DNA of 64,000 bases from CAVUAN01 sp963739435. GTDB lineage: Bacteria > Acidobacteriota > Thermoanaerobaculia > UBA5066 > Gp7-AA6. The position numbers were made by a program, and so were the translations under genes. The notes under the pieces are model-generated. The model saw only the letters and a program-made list of their open reading frames with translations. It had not been told where the DNA came from and searched no databases. Each line of letters opens with the position of its first letter. Position 1 is the stretch's first letter. The stretch covers positions 62,001 to 126,000 of the forward strand of contig CAVUAN010000007.1 in assembly GCA_963739435.1 (NCBI GenBank), read 5' to 3'. This document shows positions 7,766 to 23,046 of the stretch, one piece after another.

Positions 7766-8606
7766 CTCGAACGTGAGGCGGCTGCCCCTGGGCCACCTCC
7801 AGCACTGGATGCAGGCGGTCGTCGAGACGCCCGGCCCGGCCGAAGATGCCGTCGCTGCCCCCGCTGCCGCGAAAATCGTCCCGCCCGACCGCGTGGGCGA
7901 CGTCGTGCTCGCGTCGAAGACGCTGACGCCGGTCGAGCGCGTGGGTGTCTACCAGGGCATGTACATCATGCGGATGGTCGAGGCCCTGCAAGGCGACTAC
8001 CCGGCCGTGTCGCACTTCCTGGGCGACCACCAGCTCGAGCACGTCGTCGAGGACTACGCCGCGGCGCATCCTTCCGTGAGCTACAGCTTCAATCCCTTCG
8101 GCCGGCATTTCCCCAAGTTCCTGCGCACCTCCTCGCGGATCCGCCGCAAGGCCTTCCTCTACGACCTCGCGCGCCTCGAGCTGGCCGTGACGGAAGTCTT
8201 CGACGCGCCCGAGTCCCCAAAGCTCTCGCCGGAGGACGTCGCGAAGATCCCCGAGTCCGCCTGGCCGAAAGCGCGCCTGAAGCCGATCGAGGCCTTCCGC
8301 GTCCTCAGCTTCGATCACAACGTCAACGCCTACCTTCAGTCGGTCAAAGAAGGCTCGGAGGACCATCCCGAGATCCGCCGAAAGAAGACTTGGGTAGCTA
8401 TCTGGCGCAAGAACTACGAAGTCTGGCGCCTCGACCTAGGCGGCCCCGCCTTCGACTTCCTCCAAGCTCTCTCGAAGGGCCGTCCCTTCGGCAAAGCCGT
8501 CTCAGAATCCGCCCGCAAACTCCAGGGCAACCCCGGCGAGCAACTCTTCCGCTGGCTAAGAGCCTGGGTCTCCGAAGGAATGTTCCAGGCCGTCGAGAAA
8601 GGGTAG
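7746..8606 (+). CDS. DUF2063 family partner protein, BufC-like (copy 2)
   Basis: A 286-residue intact protein, same start context (GTG inside the bufB remnant) and same family as copy 1. Residues 1 to about 185 are identical apart from silent changes. The C-terminal part differs in several residues (for example KKTWVAIWRKN against KQSWVVVWRKN, and the end MFQAVEKG against MFQSVEL). Because the open frame is kept, it may still be made and may work with the complete BufB, or have a changed C-terminal specificity. It is followed, 6 bp on, by the convergent end of the TPR gene. Confidence 0.85.
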   Translation: MPQKAPDSNVRRLPLGHLQHWMQAVVETPGPAEDAVAAPAAAKIVPPDRVGDVVLASKTLTPVERVGVYQGMYIMRMVEALQGDYPAVSHFLGDHQLEHVVEDYAAAHPSVSYSFNPFGRHFPKFLRTSSRIRRKAFLYDLARLELAVTEVFDAPESPKLSPEDVAKIPESAWPKARLKPIEAFRVLSFDHNVNAYLQSVKEGSEDHPEIRRKKTWVAIWRKNYEVWRLDLGGPAFDFLQALSKGRPFGKAVSESARKLQGNPGEQLFRWLRAWVSEGMFQAVEKG

Positions 8607-8612
8607 GCGGGC

Positions 8613-9719
8613 CTACTGCTCCTGGAAGTACCCGTGGAGGTCTCGTAGCGCTTGCTTGTCGATCTGCCGGCGCCGCAGCGACTCGCGCAGGAGCGACAAC
8701 GCCGCGATCCCCTCCGGCACCATCTTCTCCTCGTCGATGATCGGCAGAGCAGCTCGGATCTCCCACTCGCCTTGGGCCTCCTGGCCTGCTTCCAGCAAGA
8801 GATCGGCGACCACGAGGTGGAGCGCAGCCAGATCGCCGCGTAGGCCGATTTCGCGAGCTTCTGCCTGCGCTTGGCGGTAAGCATCGAGTGCAGCCACTCG
8901 CTTGCCTTGCTTTCGGAGGAGATCGCCGATGCTCCACTGGAGCTTGGCAAAACCGATACGGTCGTTCAGCTGCTTTTGTAGGGGGAGGGCTTTCTTCGCA
9001 AAGTGAAGCGCGTTCTTCTCATCGCCAAGGATCGCGTAGTAACGGACGAGGTTGTTCGCCGCCTGCGCTACAAGGCGCGTGATTCCAAGGCTCTCAGCCT
9101 CTCGGCAAATGGCCGTGAATACCTCGATCGCCTTTTCGAGCTGTCCCAACTCACAATAGACGATGCCCTGAAGGAAACGGCATTTGAGTGCGTCTTCGCG
9201 CATGTCGAGTTGCTCAAAGGTCTCTACCCACATCGGCGATAGCTCGAGGACCTCTTCCAGCTGTCTTTCCTCGAGGAGCAACGCAAGACGCTGATAGCCA
9301 ACCCGCGCCCAATGAGCATTCGCGTTCTGGACGAGGGAGAAGCTCGCCTCTGCACGCTGGAGCCAGATCTTTGCGTCCTGGATCCGAAAGAGAAATCGGC
9401 TAGACGCCGCAGCAAGCAGGGCCAGCTCACCCAGAAAATACTCTCGCTCGTCGTGGAGGCCGATGGATCGCTTCGGCTCACGGAGAAAGCCAAAAAAGAA
9501 AGCGGCTTCATCGCGGACGGAAGTGGGGTCCGCTTCTAGGCGGGAGCGAAGAATCTCGCACACGCACAAGAGCAACTCGGGATCCTCGAGATGGAGCTCT
9601 TGAGTCTTTCCTGTTCGCTCAGGGAGCGGGATCGAAAGGGCTCTCTCGGCGGCGGCACGGCTCTCCTCGTAGTGGAGATACTTCGGTCGCCAAGGAAACT
9701 GGACGACGTTGCTGCTCAA
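8613..9719 (-). CDS. Tetratricopeptide-repeat protein
   Basis: A 368-residue, all-helical protein with TPR-like repeats through residues about 95-350 (for example CRFLQGIVYCELGQLEKAIE and LVRYYAILGDEKNALHFAKK). There is no signal peptide or catalytic domain. TPR solenoids of this kind often bind short peptides, as in Rap/Rgg-type regulators; here that is only a thought prompted by the small peptide gene at the head of the same operon. Its start overlaps the previous gene by 4 bp (ATGA), so the two are translationally coupled. Confidence 0.75.
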   Translation of the reverse strand: MSSNVVQFPWRPKYLHYEESRAAAERALSIPLPERTGKTQELHLEDPELLLCVCEILRSRLEADPTSVRDEAAFFFGFLREPKRSIGLHDEREYFLGELALLAAASSRFLFRIQDAKIWLQRAEASFSLVQNANAHWARVGYQRLALLLEERQLEEVLELSPMWVETFEQLDMREDALKCRFLQGIVYCELGQLEKAIEVFTAICREAESLGITRLVAQAANNLVRYYAILGDEKNALHFAKKALPLQKQLNDRIGFAKLQWSIGDLLRKQGKRVAALDAYRQAQAEAREIGLRGDLAALHLVVADLLLEAGQEAQGEWEIRAALPIIDEEKMVPEGIAALSLLRESLRRRQIDKQALRDLHGYFQEQ

Positions 9720-10087
9720 GTGTCGCGTTCCTTATCCCGTTTCTCTAGGTTCTCAAGAAGCTCCCTCGCAATGACCTCTGGACCCAGTGCTAGGGATCGT
9801 TCGCGAACGTCCGGAGTCGAAACAAGTTCATCGAACTGAGCGGAGGAATACACATGGCCCGCGCGACAAGCCATCATGATCAAATCGGGGCGGAGCGTGC
9901 TTACGGGTCTTGCGCTGCCTGGTCGGCGCGCATACCGGCGGAACCAGTCTAGGAGTCCCTGCTCAACCTTGGTGGCGTCCTCACGGGGCACACCGTAGAG
10001 CGATAAGAGAGCCGTGTCGATAGTCTCCAGCGCCCGTGCAAAAACTAGCGCGATCTCTTCGTCACGGTTCACGGGCCGGCTCGACAT
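9716..10087 (-). CDS. Uncharacterised 123-residue protein upstream of the TPR gene
   Basis: I do not recognise this protein. It is predicted helical and soluble, with an aromatic/basic middle (LLDWFRRYARRPGSARP) and a charged C-terminus (ARELLENLEKRDKERDT). The middle faintly recalls the core helices of sigma-factor region 2, but this is too weak for a call. It is the middle gene of a three-gene operon (peptide, this gene, TPR protein) and overlaps the TPR gene by 4 bp. Confidence 0.65.
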   Translation of the reverse strand: MSSRPVNRDEEIALVFARALETIDTALLSLYGVPREDATKVEQGLLDWFRRYARRPGSARPVSTLRPDLIMMACRAGHVYSSAQFDELVSTPDVRERSLALGPEVIARELLENLEKRDKERDT

Positions 10088-10187
10088 GCAAACTTTTTAG
10101 ACCTCGGAAGAAGAGTAAGGATACACCCGCTTCCATTCAGCGATGCAGAAACCGTTCGAGCCCTCACAGGACAAAGGGTTTAGTTTA

Positions 10188-10313
10188 TTAGCCAGGGATT
10201 TGGCTGGCGATCTTGATCGTGAACGGCTTAGTCCGCGGCGCCGGTTGGGGCTGCGGTTGGGCCGTCTCGATCTTTTGGGGCTCGATCCGGGCGGACTGCG
10301 TGGTCGGGGGCAT
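10188..10313 (-). CDS. 41-residue peptide at the head of the TPR operon
   Basis: A short open frame (ATG at 10313, stop at 10188) with a strong ribosome site: AAAGGAG sits 6 bp before the ATG. The product begins MPPTTQSARIEPQK, has a Gln/Pro-alternating centre (QPQPQPAPR) and ends KPFTIKIASQIPG. There is no signal peptide or cysteine. The good ribosome site, the promoter-like sequence upstream and the 100-bp spacing to the next gene on the same strand make it a plausible gene. Function is unknown; a leader, signalling or modified peptide are all possible. Confidence 0.55.
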   Translation of the reverse strand: MPPTTQSARIEPQKIETAQPQPQPAPRTKPFTIKIASQIPG

Positions 10314-10374
10314 GACGAATCTCCTTTCACCAAAACAGAAAGCTCGCGCCTGCGAGTAAGTTGAATCGATCCAA

Positions 10375-10405
10375 ACTATACGCCCGTTGAACGGGACGGT
10401 GTCAA
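10375..10405 (-). promoter_or_regulatory. Candidate promoter of the peptide-TPR operon with an operator-like palindrome
   Basis: On the minus strand a perfect TTGACA (10405-10400) and TATAGT (10380-10375) are separated by 19 bp, 62 bp before the peptide start. Between them lies the inverted repeat CCCGT-tca-ACGGG (10395-10383), well placed for a repressor. The spacer is slightly long. The remaining part of the 342-bp gap (10088-10429) holds nothing else I recognise. Confidence 0.45.
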
Positions 10406-10429
10406 GATGCGCTGGCAGGTGGAGGCTCC

Positions 10430-12392
10430 TTGGCCGAAGTGACTGATTTGACAGGGGAAAGGCGTCTGGAATGGCTGGAGGCGGACGGCCTGGGAGGCTT
10501 TTCCTCCGGGACCGCGTCCGGAGCCCGGACGCGGCGTTACCACGCGCTGCTCCTGACGGCGACAGAACCGCCGACGGGGCGCTTCGTTCTCGTCAACGGG
10601 TTCGAGGCGTGGGTCGAGACACCGGAGGGCCGCTTCGCTATTTCTACGCAGCGCTACGTCCCCGATGTCACGTATCCAGACGGCGCAAAGCGCATCGCGA
10701 GCTTCACGACATCGCCGTGGCCGCGCTGGACGTTTACGTTGGAGGACGGCACGTCGATCGAGCAGGAGATCTTCGTGCCGCACGACATTTCCGCCTGCGT
10801 CGTGACGTGGCGGCTCAAATCCAGAATCGAGAATCCAAAAGCCAAGGTCTCTCTGTTCGTTCGCCCCCTCCTCTCCGGTCGCGACTACCACGCCCTGCAC
10901 CACGAGAACGCGTCGTTCCGCATGGAGGCCGAGGATCTCGGCGGCCCTCTTCGCTTCCGCCCCTACGACAGCGTGCCCGGTGTCGTCGTTCGCTGCAACG
11001 CGACCGCCTACGATCACGACCCGAAGTGGTACCGCAGCTTTCTGTACGAGGAAGAGCAGGCGCGCGGCCTCGACTTCTCGGAGGACCTCGCCTCGCCCGG
11101 CACGTTTCGATTCGATTTGACCAGGGAAGAAGCAGTCTGGACGCTTTCTGCCGAGGGGCACGAGAGCTCTTTCGGCCCGGGCGATGCACCGACCTTCGTG
11201 AAGGCGCTGCGCGCCGCGGAGATCGCGCGGCGCGGGCGCTTCGCCGATCGCCTCGAGCGCGCTGGCGACGCGTATCTCGCGCGGCGCGGCGAGGGCAAGA
11301 CGATCCTGGCCGGCTATCCGTGGTTCAGCGACTGGGGTCGCGACACGTTCATCTCGCTGCGGGGCTTGTGTCTCGCCACGGGACGCCTGGAGGAAGCCGG
11401 CCAGATCCTCCTCGAATGGGCGGGCGCGGTCTCGCAGGGGATGTTGCCGAATCGTTTTCCGGATCGCGGGCAGGAGCCGGAGTTCAATGCCGTCGACGCG
11501 TCGCTCTGGTTCATCGTCGCCGTCCACGAATGGCGCGAGGCCATGCACGCCGAGCGCCGTACTGTTCCGCTCGAAGACGGCAAGCGCCTCGACGCCGCTG
11601 TCCACGCCATCCTGACCGGCTACACCTCGGGCACGCGCTTCCGCATCCGCGCCGACGTGGACGGTCTGCTCTTCGCGGGAGAGCCCGGTGTGCAGCTCAC
11701 GTGGATGGACGCGAAAGTCGGAGATTGGGTCGTCACGCCGCGCATCGGTAAGCCCGTCGAAGTCCAGGCCCTGTGGTTGAACGCCCTGAAGATCGGCGGG
11801 CTACGGACCTTCCGCTGGAATGCTCTCTTCGAGCACGGCCTGTCCACATTCCGCCGGCGCTTCTGGAACGAGGAGGGCGGCTATCTCTATGACGTCGTCG
11901 ACCCCGACCGCCGGGAGGGCGAGGCCGATCCGACCTTCCGGCCCAACCAGATCTTCGCGGTCGGCGGTCTGCCGTTCCCGCTGCTGGAGGCCGCGGCGGC
12001 ACGCCGTGTCGTCGATGCGGTGGAGGAGAAGCTGTGGACGCCGCTCGGCCTGCGAACGCTGGCGCCCGGCCATCCGGACTACCATGCGCGCTATGCGGGG
12101 GGTGTGCTCGATCGGGACGGCGCCTATCACCAGGGCACGGCCTGGCCGTGGCTCCTGGGTCCCTTTGTCGAGGCGTGGGTTCGCGTCCGGAGCGGCACGT
12201 CGAAGGCAAAGCGGGAGGCGCGGCAGAAGTTCCTGGAGCCGCTCCTCACGCATCTCGACGAGGCCGGCATCGGCCACCTGCCCGAGGTCGCCGACGGGGA
12301 CCCGCCGCATCGCCCGGGCGGCTGCCCGTTCCAGGCCTGGTCGGTGGGTGAGGCCTTGAGGCTCGATCGCGTGGTCCTTTCGGAGCCGAACC

Positions 12393-12403
<11 letters not shown>
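10430..12403 (+). CDS. Glycogen debranching enzyme-like amylo-alpha-1,6-glucosidase
   Basis: A 657-residue protein with the bacterial/archaeal debranching layout: an N-terminal beta-sandwich substrate-binding domain (starting RLEWLEADGLGGFSSGTASG, about residues 10-230) and a C-terminal (alpha/alpha)6 barrel (about 270-640) with YPWFSDWGRDTFISLRGLC and the late GAYHQGTAWPWLLGPF block, which contain family acidic residues. It trims alpha-1,6 branches of glycogen-like glucan in the cytoplasm. TTG at 10430 is preceded by GGAGG; a GTG nine bases on is the alternative start. It overlaps the next gene by 11 bp, so the two glycosidases are co-translated. Confidence 0.9.
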
Positions 12404-15120
<2,717 letters not shown>

Positions 15121-15142
15121 TCGAGAGGCGGAGGAGACGACG

Positions 15143-15607
15143 ATGACGGGACTCGCAAAGCTTCGGCAGCTCATTCATGGGGTGGGAGATCGACTGAAGT
15201 GGCTGCCGCCGACTGTGGCGCGGCTGACGCTCGGGTGGGTCTTCTTTCAGAGCGGGTGGGGCAAGCTGCACAACCTGCCGAAGGTGATCGACTACTTCGC
15301 CTCGCTGGGAGTTCCCGCGCCGCAGATCGCTGCTCCGTTCTCTGCCTCCATGGAGTTTCTTTGCGGCTCGCTGCTGCTGGCGGGCCTCGCGACGAGGCTC
15401 GCGAGCCTGCCGCTCATCGCCATCATGGCCGTGGCGCTCTGGACGGCCAAGCGGGCCGACATCGCGAGCCTTACGGACCTTTTCGGCCAGGAGGAATACC
15501 TCTACATCGCCCTGCTGCTCTGGCTCGGGGCCTATGGCGGCGGCCCGATTTCGCTCGATCGCCTCCTCAACAAGCGGATCGACGCGGCCGGCAAGTCGTC
15601 CGGGTAG
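15143..15607 (+). CDS. DoxX family membrane protein
   Basis: A 154-residue protein with four hydrophobic segments and the DoxX-type start (RLTLGWVFFQSGWGKLHNLP). DoxX-like proteins are small inner-membrane proteins linked to quinone/thiosulfate or redox stress functions; the precise role is unknown. It lies 22 bp after the glucosidase and 8 bp before the next reading frame. DoxX proteins are also the fourth gene (bufD) of some bufferin operons, but this one is about 7 kb from the bufferin-like locus. Confidence 0.85.
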   Translation: MTGLAKLRQLIHGVGDRLKWLPPTVARLTLGWVFFQSGWGKLHNLPKVIDYFASLGVPAPQIAAPFSASMEFLCGSLLLAGLATRLASLPLIAIMAVALWTAKRADIASLTDLFGQEEYLYIALLLWLGAYGGGPISLDRLLNKRIDAAGKSSG

Positions 15608-15615
15608 TCGACCGG

Positions 15616-16825
15616 GTGGAGGGCCGTTTCGACCTCGCGATCGTCGGGCGGCGGGATTGTGGGCCTTGCGACGGCCCGCCATCTTCTTCGCGCCAAGCCC
15701 GGCCTGAAGCTCGTCCTCATCGAGAAGGAGGCGGGCCTTGCAGCCCACCAGACGAGCCACAACAGCGGCGTGCTCCACGCCGGCCTCTACTACGCGCCGG
15801 GCTCGAAGAAGGCCCTGCTCTGCCGGGAAGGCAGGGCGGCTCTCGAGACGTTTGCCGCCGAGCGCGGTATTCCGTTCGAGCGCTGCGGCAAGCTCGTCGT
15901 CGCTTTGGACTCGAGCGAGCTGCCCCGGCTCACGGCGATCAAGGATCGAGCGATTGCCAACGGCGTCGGAGGCATTGAAGAGGTCGGACCGGAGCGGATG
16001 CGGGAGCTCGAGCCGCACGCCGCCGGCGTCCGAGGCCTCTGGTCGCCCGAGACCGGCATCATCGACTTTGGCCGGGTCGCGCAGGCCTTCGCAGACGACG
16101 TGCGGGCAGCCGGAGGGACGATCCTGACGGGCCGGCGGGTCGCCGGCATCGAGGAGCGGGGAGTCGAGAGGATTCTGAGAACGAGCCAGGGCGACGTCGC
16201 CTGCCGGGATCTCGTCTCCTGCGGCGGCCTTCACGCCGACCGCCTGGCCAACATGACCGGCCACGCGGGCGGCGAGCGAATCGTCCCGTTCCGCGGCGAC
16301 TACTACACGCTCCGGCCCGGGGCCCGGCGCCTCGTCCGCAACCTGATTTACCCGGTGCCCGATCCGCGCTTCCCGTTTCTCGGCATCCACTTCACCCGGA
16401 CGATCCACGGCGAGGTGCTGGCCGGCCCCAATGCCGTGCTCGCGTTTGCCCGCGAGGGATACCGCCGGACGGACTTCTCGCCCTCGGATCTCTTCGAGTC
16501 GCTTGCGTATCCCGGCTTCCGCAAGCTCGCCCGCAAGTTCTGGAGAACGGGACTCGCTGAGACCTGGCGCGACTGGTCGAAGAGCGCCTTCACGGCCGGC
16601 CTCGCCCGCTACGTGCCCGAGATCCGCGCGAGCGATCTCGTCTTCGGCCCCTCGGGGGTACGCGCCCAGTCGATCACGGCCGACGGGACGCTCGTCGACG
16701 ACTTCTCGATCGGGGAAGGGCCGCACGTCCTCCACGTCCGCAACGCCCCATCGCCTGCCGCCACCGCCTCTCTCGCTATCGGCCGCGAGCTCTGCGAGCT
16801 GGCCGTCAATCGGTTCGGGCTGTAA
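15616..16825 (+). CDS. lhgO: L-2-hydroxyglutarate oxidase-like FAD enzyme, frameshift in the FAD-binding motif
   Basis: The main frame (15659-16825, 388 residues) fits the LhgO/DAO family, which oxidises L-2-hydroxyglutarate to 2-oxoglutarate with electrons passed to the quinone pool. The hallmark HNSGVLHAGLYY lies near the N-terminus, and RGDYYTL and IHFTRTIHGEV follow. The expected start with the dinucleotide motif GxGxxG is split: from GTG 15616 one reads VEGRFDLAIVG, then one surplus G in the run at about 15646-15650 throws the frame, which continues as GGIVGLATARHL. Removing one G restores a full-length protein of about 402 residues. A start at 15659 would delete the FAD motif, so I take this as a consensus error or an inactivating mutation. 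Confidence 0.82.
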
Positions 16826-16849
16826 GAGGCGAAGGTCGACGTCGACGGG

Positions 16850-20662
<3,813 letters not shown>

Positions 20663-20669
20663 GGCGTGA

Positions 20670-21377
20670 TCAGGGCCGGCGCTCCCGGCTCTGGCCTCCA
20701 GAGCGCTGCCGCCGGGCCTGCCGCAGCGGCTCCAACCTGGCCGACTCGGTCGATTCCTCCGGGGAATGGGCTCTGAAGGTCATGAGCACGGAGCCGAACT
20801 TGATGGTGCTGCCGCTCTTGAGCTTGCGGACTCCGCGCAGACGCTTGCCGTCGAGGAAGGAGCCGTTCTTGCTCTGGAGGTCCTCGACCGTTGCCGCGGA
20901 CCCCGAGACGCGGATGCGTGCGTGATGGCGCGAGACCGTCGGATCGTCGATCCGGACGGCAGCATCGAGATCCCGGCCGACGATGTTCTCTCCTTCAACG
21001 AGAAGAACCTCGCGGCTGTCGTCCCGCAGATAGTGCCGGCGCGATGGCAAAGCCGGGTCAGGGGGCTCGTCGGCAGCAGCGTCGCCCGAAAAGGCGTAAC
21101 CAAAACCGTAGACGGTCCGGAGGAAACCGGCTGAGCGGCCGTGTTCGCCGATGGCCGCGCGGATCTCGGCCGCGAGGCTGGCGAGGTTGGCCTCGGAGAC
21201 GAACGTGGCGGGCCAGATCTGCTCCTGAAGCTCCGCCTTCGAAAGCGCTCGTGGCCGATGCTCGATCAAAAGCTCGAGGAGCCGAAAAGCCTTGGGGGAG
21301 ACGTGGACAGCCTTTCCTCCCCGGAGGAGCTCACGCGTCTCCGAGTCGAATGTCGAGTCGCCAAAGTCAACGCGCAT
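20670..21377 (-). CDS. Winged-helix DNA-binding protein with FHA domain
   Basis: A 235-residue protein. Residues 1-97 form an OmpR/PhoB-type winged helix (VSPKAFRLLELLIEHRPRAL ... TVYGFGYAF). Residues about 120-205 form an FHA phosphothreonine-binding domain (VGRDLDAAVRIDDPTVSRHH and SKNGSFLDGKRL, with the conserved R, SRHH and N residues). There is no receiver domain, so control probably comes from threonine phosphorylation by the large kinase encoded next in the same operon (7 bp gap). It is probably the transcription-output half of a kinase/FHA pathway. Confidence 0.9.
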   Translation of the reverse strand: MRVDFGDSTFDSETRELLRGGKAVHVSPKAFRLLELLIEHRPRALSKAELQEQIWPATFVSEANLASLAAEIRAAIGEHGRSAGFLRTVYGFGYAFSGDAAADEPPDPALPSRRHYLRDDSREVLLVEGENIVGRDLDAAVRIDDPTVSRHHARIRVSGSAATVEDLQSKNGSFLDGKRLRGVRKLKSGSTIKFGSVLMTFRAHSPEESTESARLEPLRQARRQRSGGQSRERRP

Positions 21378-21421
21378 CAGACGAGCCCGAAAGAAACCGG
21401 TGGTGAGGACTTCCGCTGATT

Positions 21422-21460
21422 ATCTCCCAGGTCGCGGTGGCTGCGCCGCGATTGAGAGAT
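21422..21460 (-). terminator. Hairpin just downstream of tRNA-Thr
   Basis: On the minus strand, ATCTC (21460-21456) and GAGAT (21426-21422) enclose TCGCGG (21451-21446) and CCGCGA (21437-21432) around an 8-base loop. It starts directly after the tRNA CCA. There is no T-run, so it may be a processing or termination structure. It is not the repeat found after the other two tRNAs. Confidence 0.4.
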
Positions 21461-21536
21461 TGGAGCCGACGACCGGACTTGAACCGGTGACCTGCGGTTT
21501 ACGAAACCGCTGCTCTACCGACTGAGCTACGTCGGC
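21461..21536 (-). tRNA. tRNA-Thr (CGT)
   Basis: A complete 76-nt cloverleaf on the minus strand. The acceptor GCCGACG pairs with CGTCGGC, followed by T and an encoded CCA. The anticodon stem GCGGT/ACCGC holds the loop TTCGTAA, giving anticodon CGT, and the T-arm is CCGGTTCAAGTCCGG. Confidence 0.96.
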
Positions 21537-21579
21537 TTGGGACGCAAGCGGCGCATCTTACGGAAAGCGGGCGCGCAGG

Positions 21580-23019
21580 TCAACGAGCAGTAGGGCGCGG
21601 GTGGGGACGCACGACGGGAGCTCTTGGAGCGCTGGCAGCGCCGGCGCTCTCGCGCAGCACGAAGAGGCCGCCCGCGCCGTCGATGTTCGAGAGCAGGATC
21701 GTTCCGCTCGGCAGGTATGGGTAGACGCCCCAGGCGCCGTGGTAGTTGGCGCTGTCGCTCGCGGGATATGTGTCGAAAAAGGCCCGCTCGACAGGCGCGC
21801 GGGGATCCGACACGTCCAGGATCGTCAGGCCCCTCTCGTAGTGGGAGATCACGTACTCGTCGCCCTTCGTGTAGCCGTTGTGGGGGATCGCGAAGTTGTC
21901 CCCCACCCACTCTCCAGCGGGCACCAGGTTCTTCCAATCGGAGGCGTCGAAGACGCGCACACGGCTGTGTCCACCGGGAACGCGGGCTTCAGTCTCATCC
22001 ATGCTGAAGAGGTAGCGCCCATCGCGCGCGAGCCAGCCCGAGTGGGCGTAGCCGAGGAAAGGGTAGGCGAGGCTCTGGATGACGGCCGGGTTCGCCTTGT
22101 CCGTCCAGTCGATGACGTTGATGGCGGCTCCGGCCCAGTCGACGACGATGTCGCACGGGTCGTGCCCCTCGCCACAGGCCGCCGCGCGCGCCCCCGAGAT
22201 CCTCCCTGCCCAGATGTCGTGGCCGTAAGAGAAGGTGTAGCGGCCGAGGACGGCGGGCGCCATGGGATTGGAGATGTCCAGAGCGTGGATGCCGACGGTC
22301 GGATTGCGCGCGCCCTGGACGTAGAGCACCGGCGCGGGCCCGCCGGGCAGCCGGGCTCCGGTCGACGGGTCGACGTTGGCGACCGTGACCGTGTGCGCCG
22401 TGTCGAACTCTCGGTACGTGGCCGCCAGCGACACGGACCAGGGGAGGTTCGAGAGATCCAGGATCTGGAGGCCCGCCGTCGGCGCCTCCGAGACGACATA
22501 GGCGACAGCGTGATAACGCCGCTCGGCCGCGCTCCAGAACTGATAGACCTTGACCTCGCGCCAGACGGAAGTGGGGCCGGGGACGAGACCGACGACGGAA
22601 GGATGCGCGGGGTCGGTCACCTCGATGACGGCCGTGCCGCTCGACGCGCCGAAGACCGCGTACTCGCGCCCGTCCGCAAGGCTCGCGAAGCCCCAGAGGC
22701 TGCTGCCCGACCCTGTTCCCGGGGTCATCGCTTCGAGCGAAACGTAGGAGGCCAGATCGACGCCGTGGCAGGGGAAGGTCCCGGCGGCCAGGCCGTCGAC
22801 ACATGGGGCCGGACTGGTCAACGCCTGGAGCGCCCGGGACGACTCGGGATCGGTCTTCAGCTCGGCGAGCTTGCTACCGCCGGGGAAGCACGAGATCGAG
22901 CCGCAGCCGCAGCCCTGGTAGGTCGTCGGCTCGCACGTGTGTCCGCAGCAGCCGGGTTCGGGAGTATCGCCGGAGCCGGCGGTCAGAGCGAGGAGAGCGA
23001 CCAGGGCGAGGCGCCGCAT
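21580..23019 (-). CDS. Exported LVIVD-repeat / choice-of-anchor B family protein
   Basis: A 479-residue protein with a short signal peptide (MRRLALVALLALTAGSG) and a Cys-rich stretch right after it (CCGHTC ... CGCGSISC), probably disulfide-bonded. The rest consists of beta-propeller-like repeats with LVIVD-type phrases (AVIEVTDPAHPSVVG, LQILDLSNLPWSV, IHALDISNPMAPAVLG, LTILDVSDPRAPVE). This matches the choice-of-anchor B family of exported or surface proteins. A binding or structural role at the cell surface is likely; no enzyme signature is seen. Confidence 0.82.
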   Translation of the reverse strand: MRRLALVALLALTAGSGDTPEPGCCGHTCEPTTYQGCGCGSISCFPGGSKLAELKTDPESSRALQALTSPAPCVDGLAAGTFPCHGVDLASYVSLEAMTPGTGSGSSLWGFASLADGREYAVFGASSGTAVIEVTDPAHPSVVGLVPGPTSVWREVKVYQFWSAAERRYHAVAYVVSEAPTAGLQILDLSNLPWSVSLAATYREFDTAHTVTVANVDPSTGARLPGGPAPVLYVQGARNPTVGIHALDISNPMAPAVLGRYTFSYGHDIWAGRISGARAAACGEGHDPCDIVVDWAGAAINVIDWTDKANPAVIQSLAYPFLGYAHSGWLARDGRYLFSMDETEARVPGGHSRVRVFDASDWKNLVPAGEWVGDNFAIPHNGYTKGDEYVISHYERGLTILDVSDPRAPVERAFFDTYPASDSANYHGAWGVYPYLPSGTILLSNIDGAGGLFVLRESAGAASAPRAPVVRPHPRPTAR

Positions 23020-23046
23020 CCCCGAAGTCTAGCGCCTGGCGGCAAG

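Larger units (their letters stand above)
7406..8606 (+). repeat. Direct repeat copy 2 (3' bufB plus bufC)
   Basis: Second copy of the segment at 5445-6642. The left edge coincides with the ATG at 7406 and follows the string AGACCTGACCCCGA. The last 290 bp differ from copy 1 far more than the rest does. Confidence 0.93.

Noticed and set aside
15143..15607. DoxX gene as bufD of the bufferin-like operon
   Set aside because: It lies about 7 kb away, in an operon with glycosidases.
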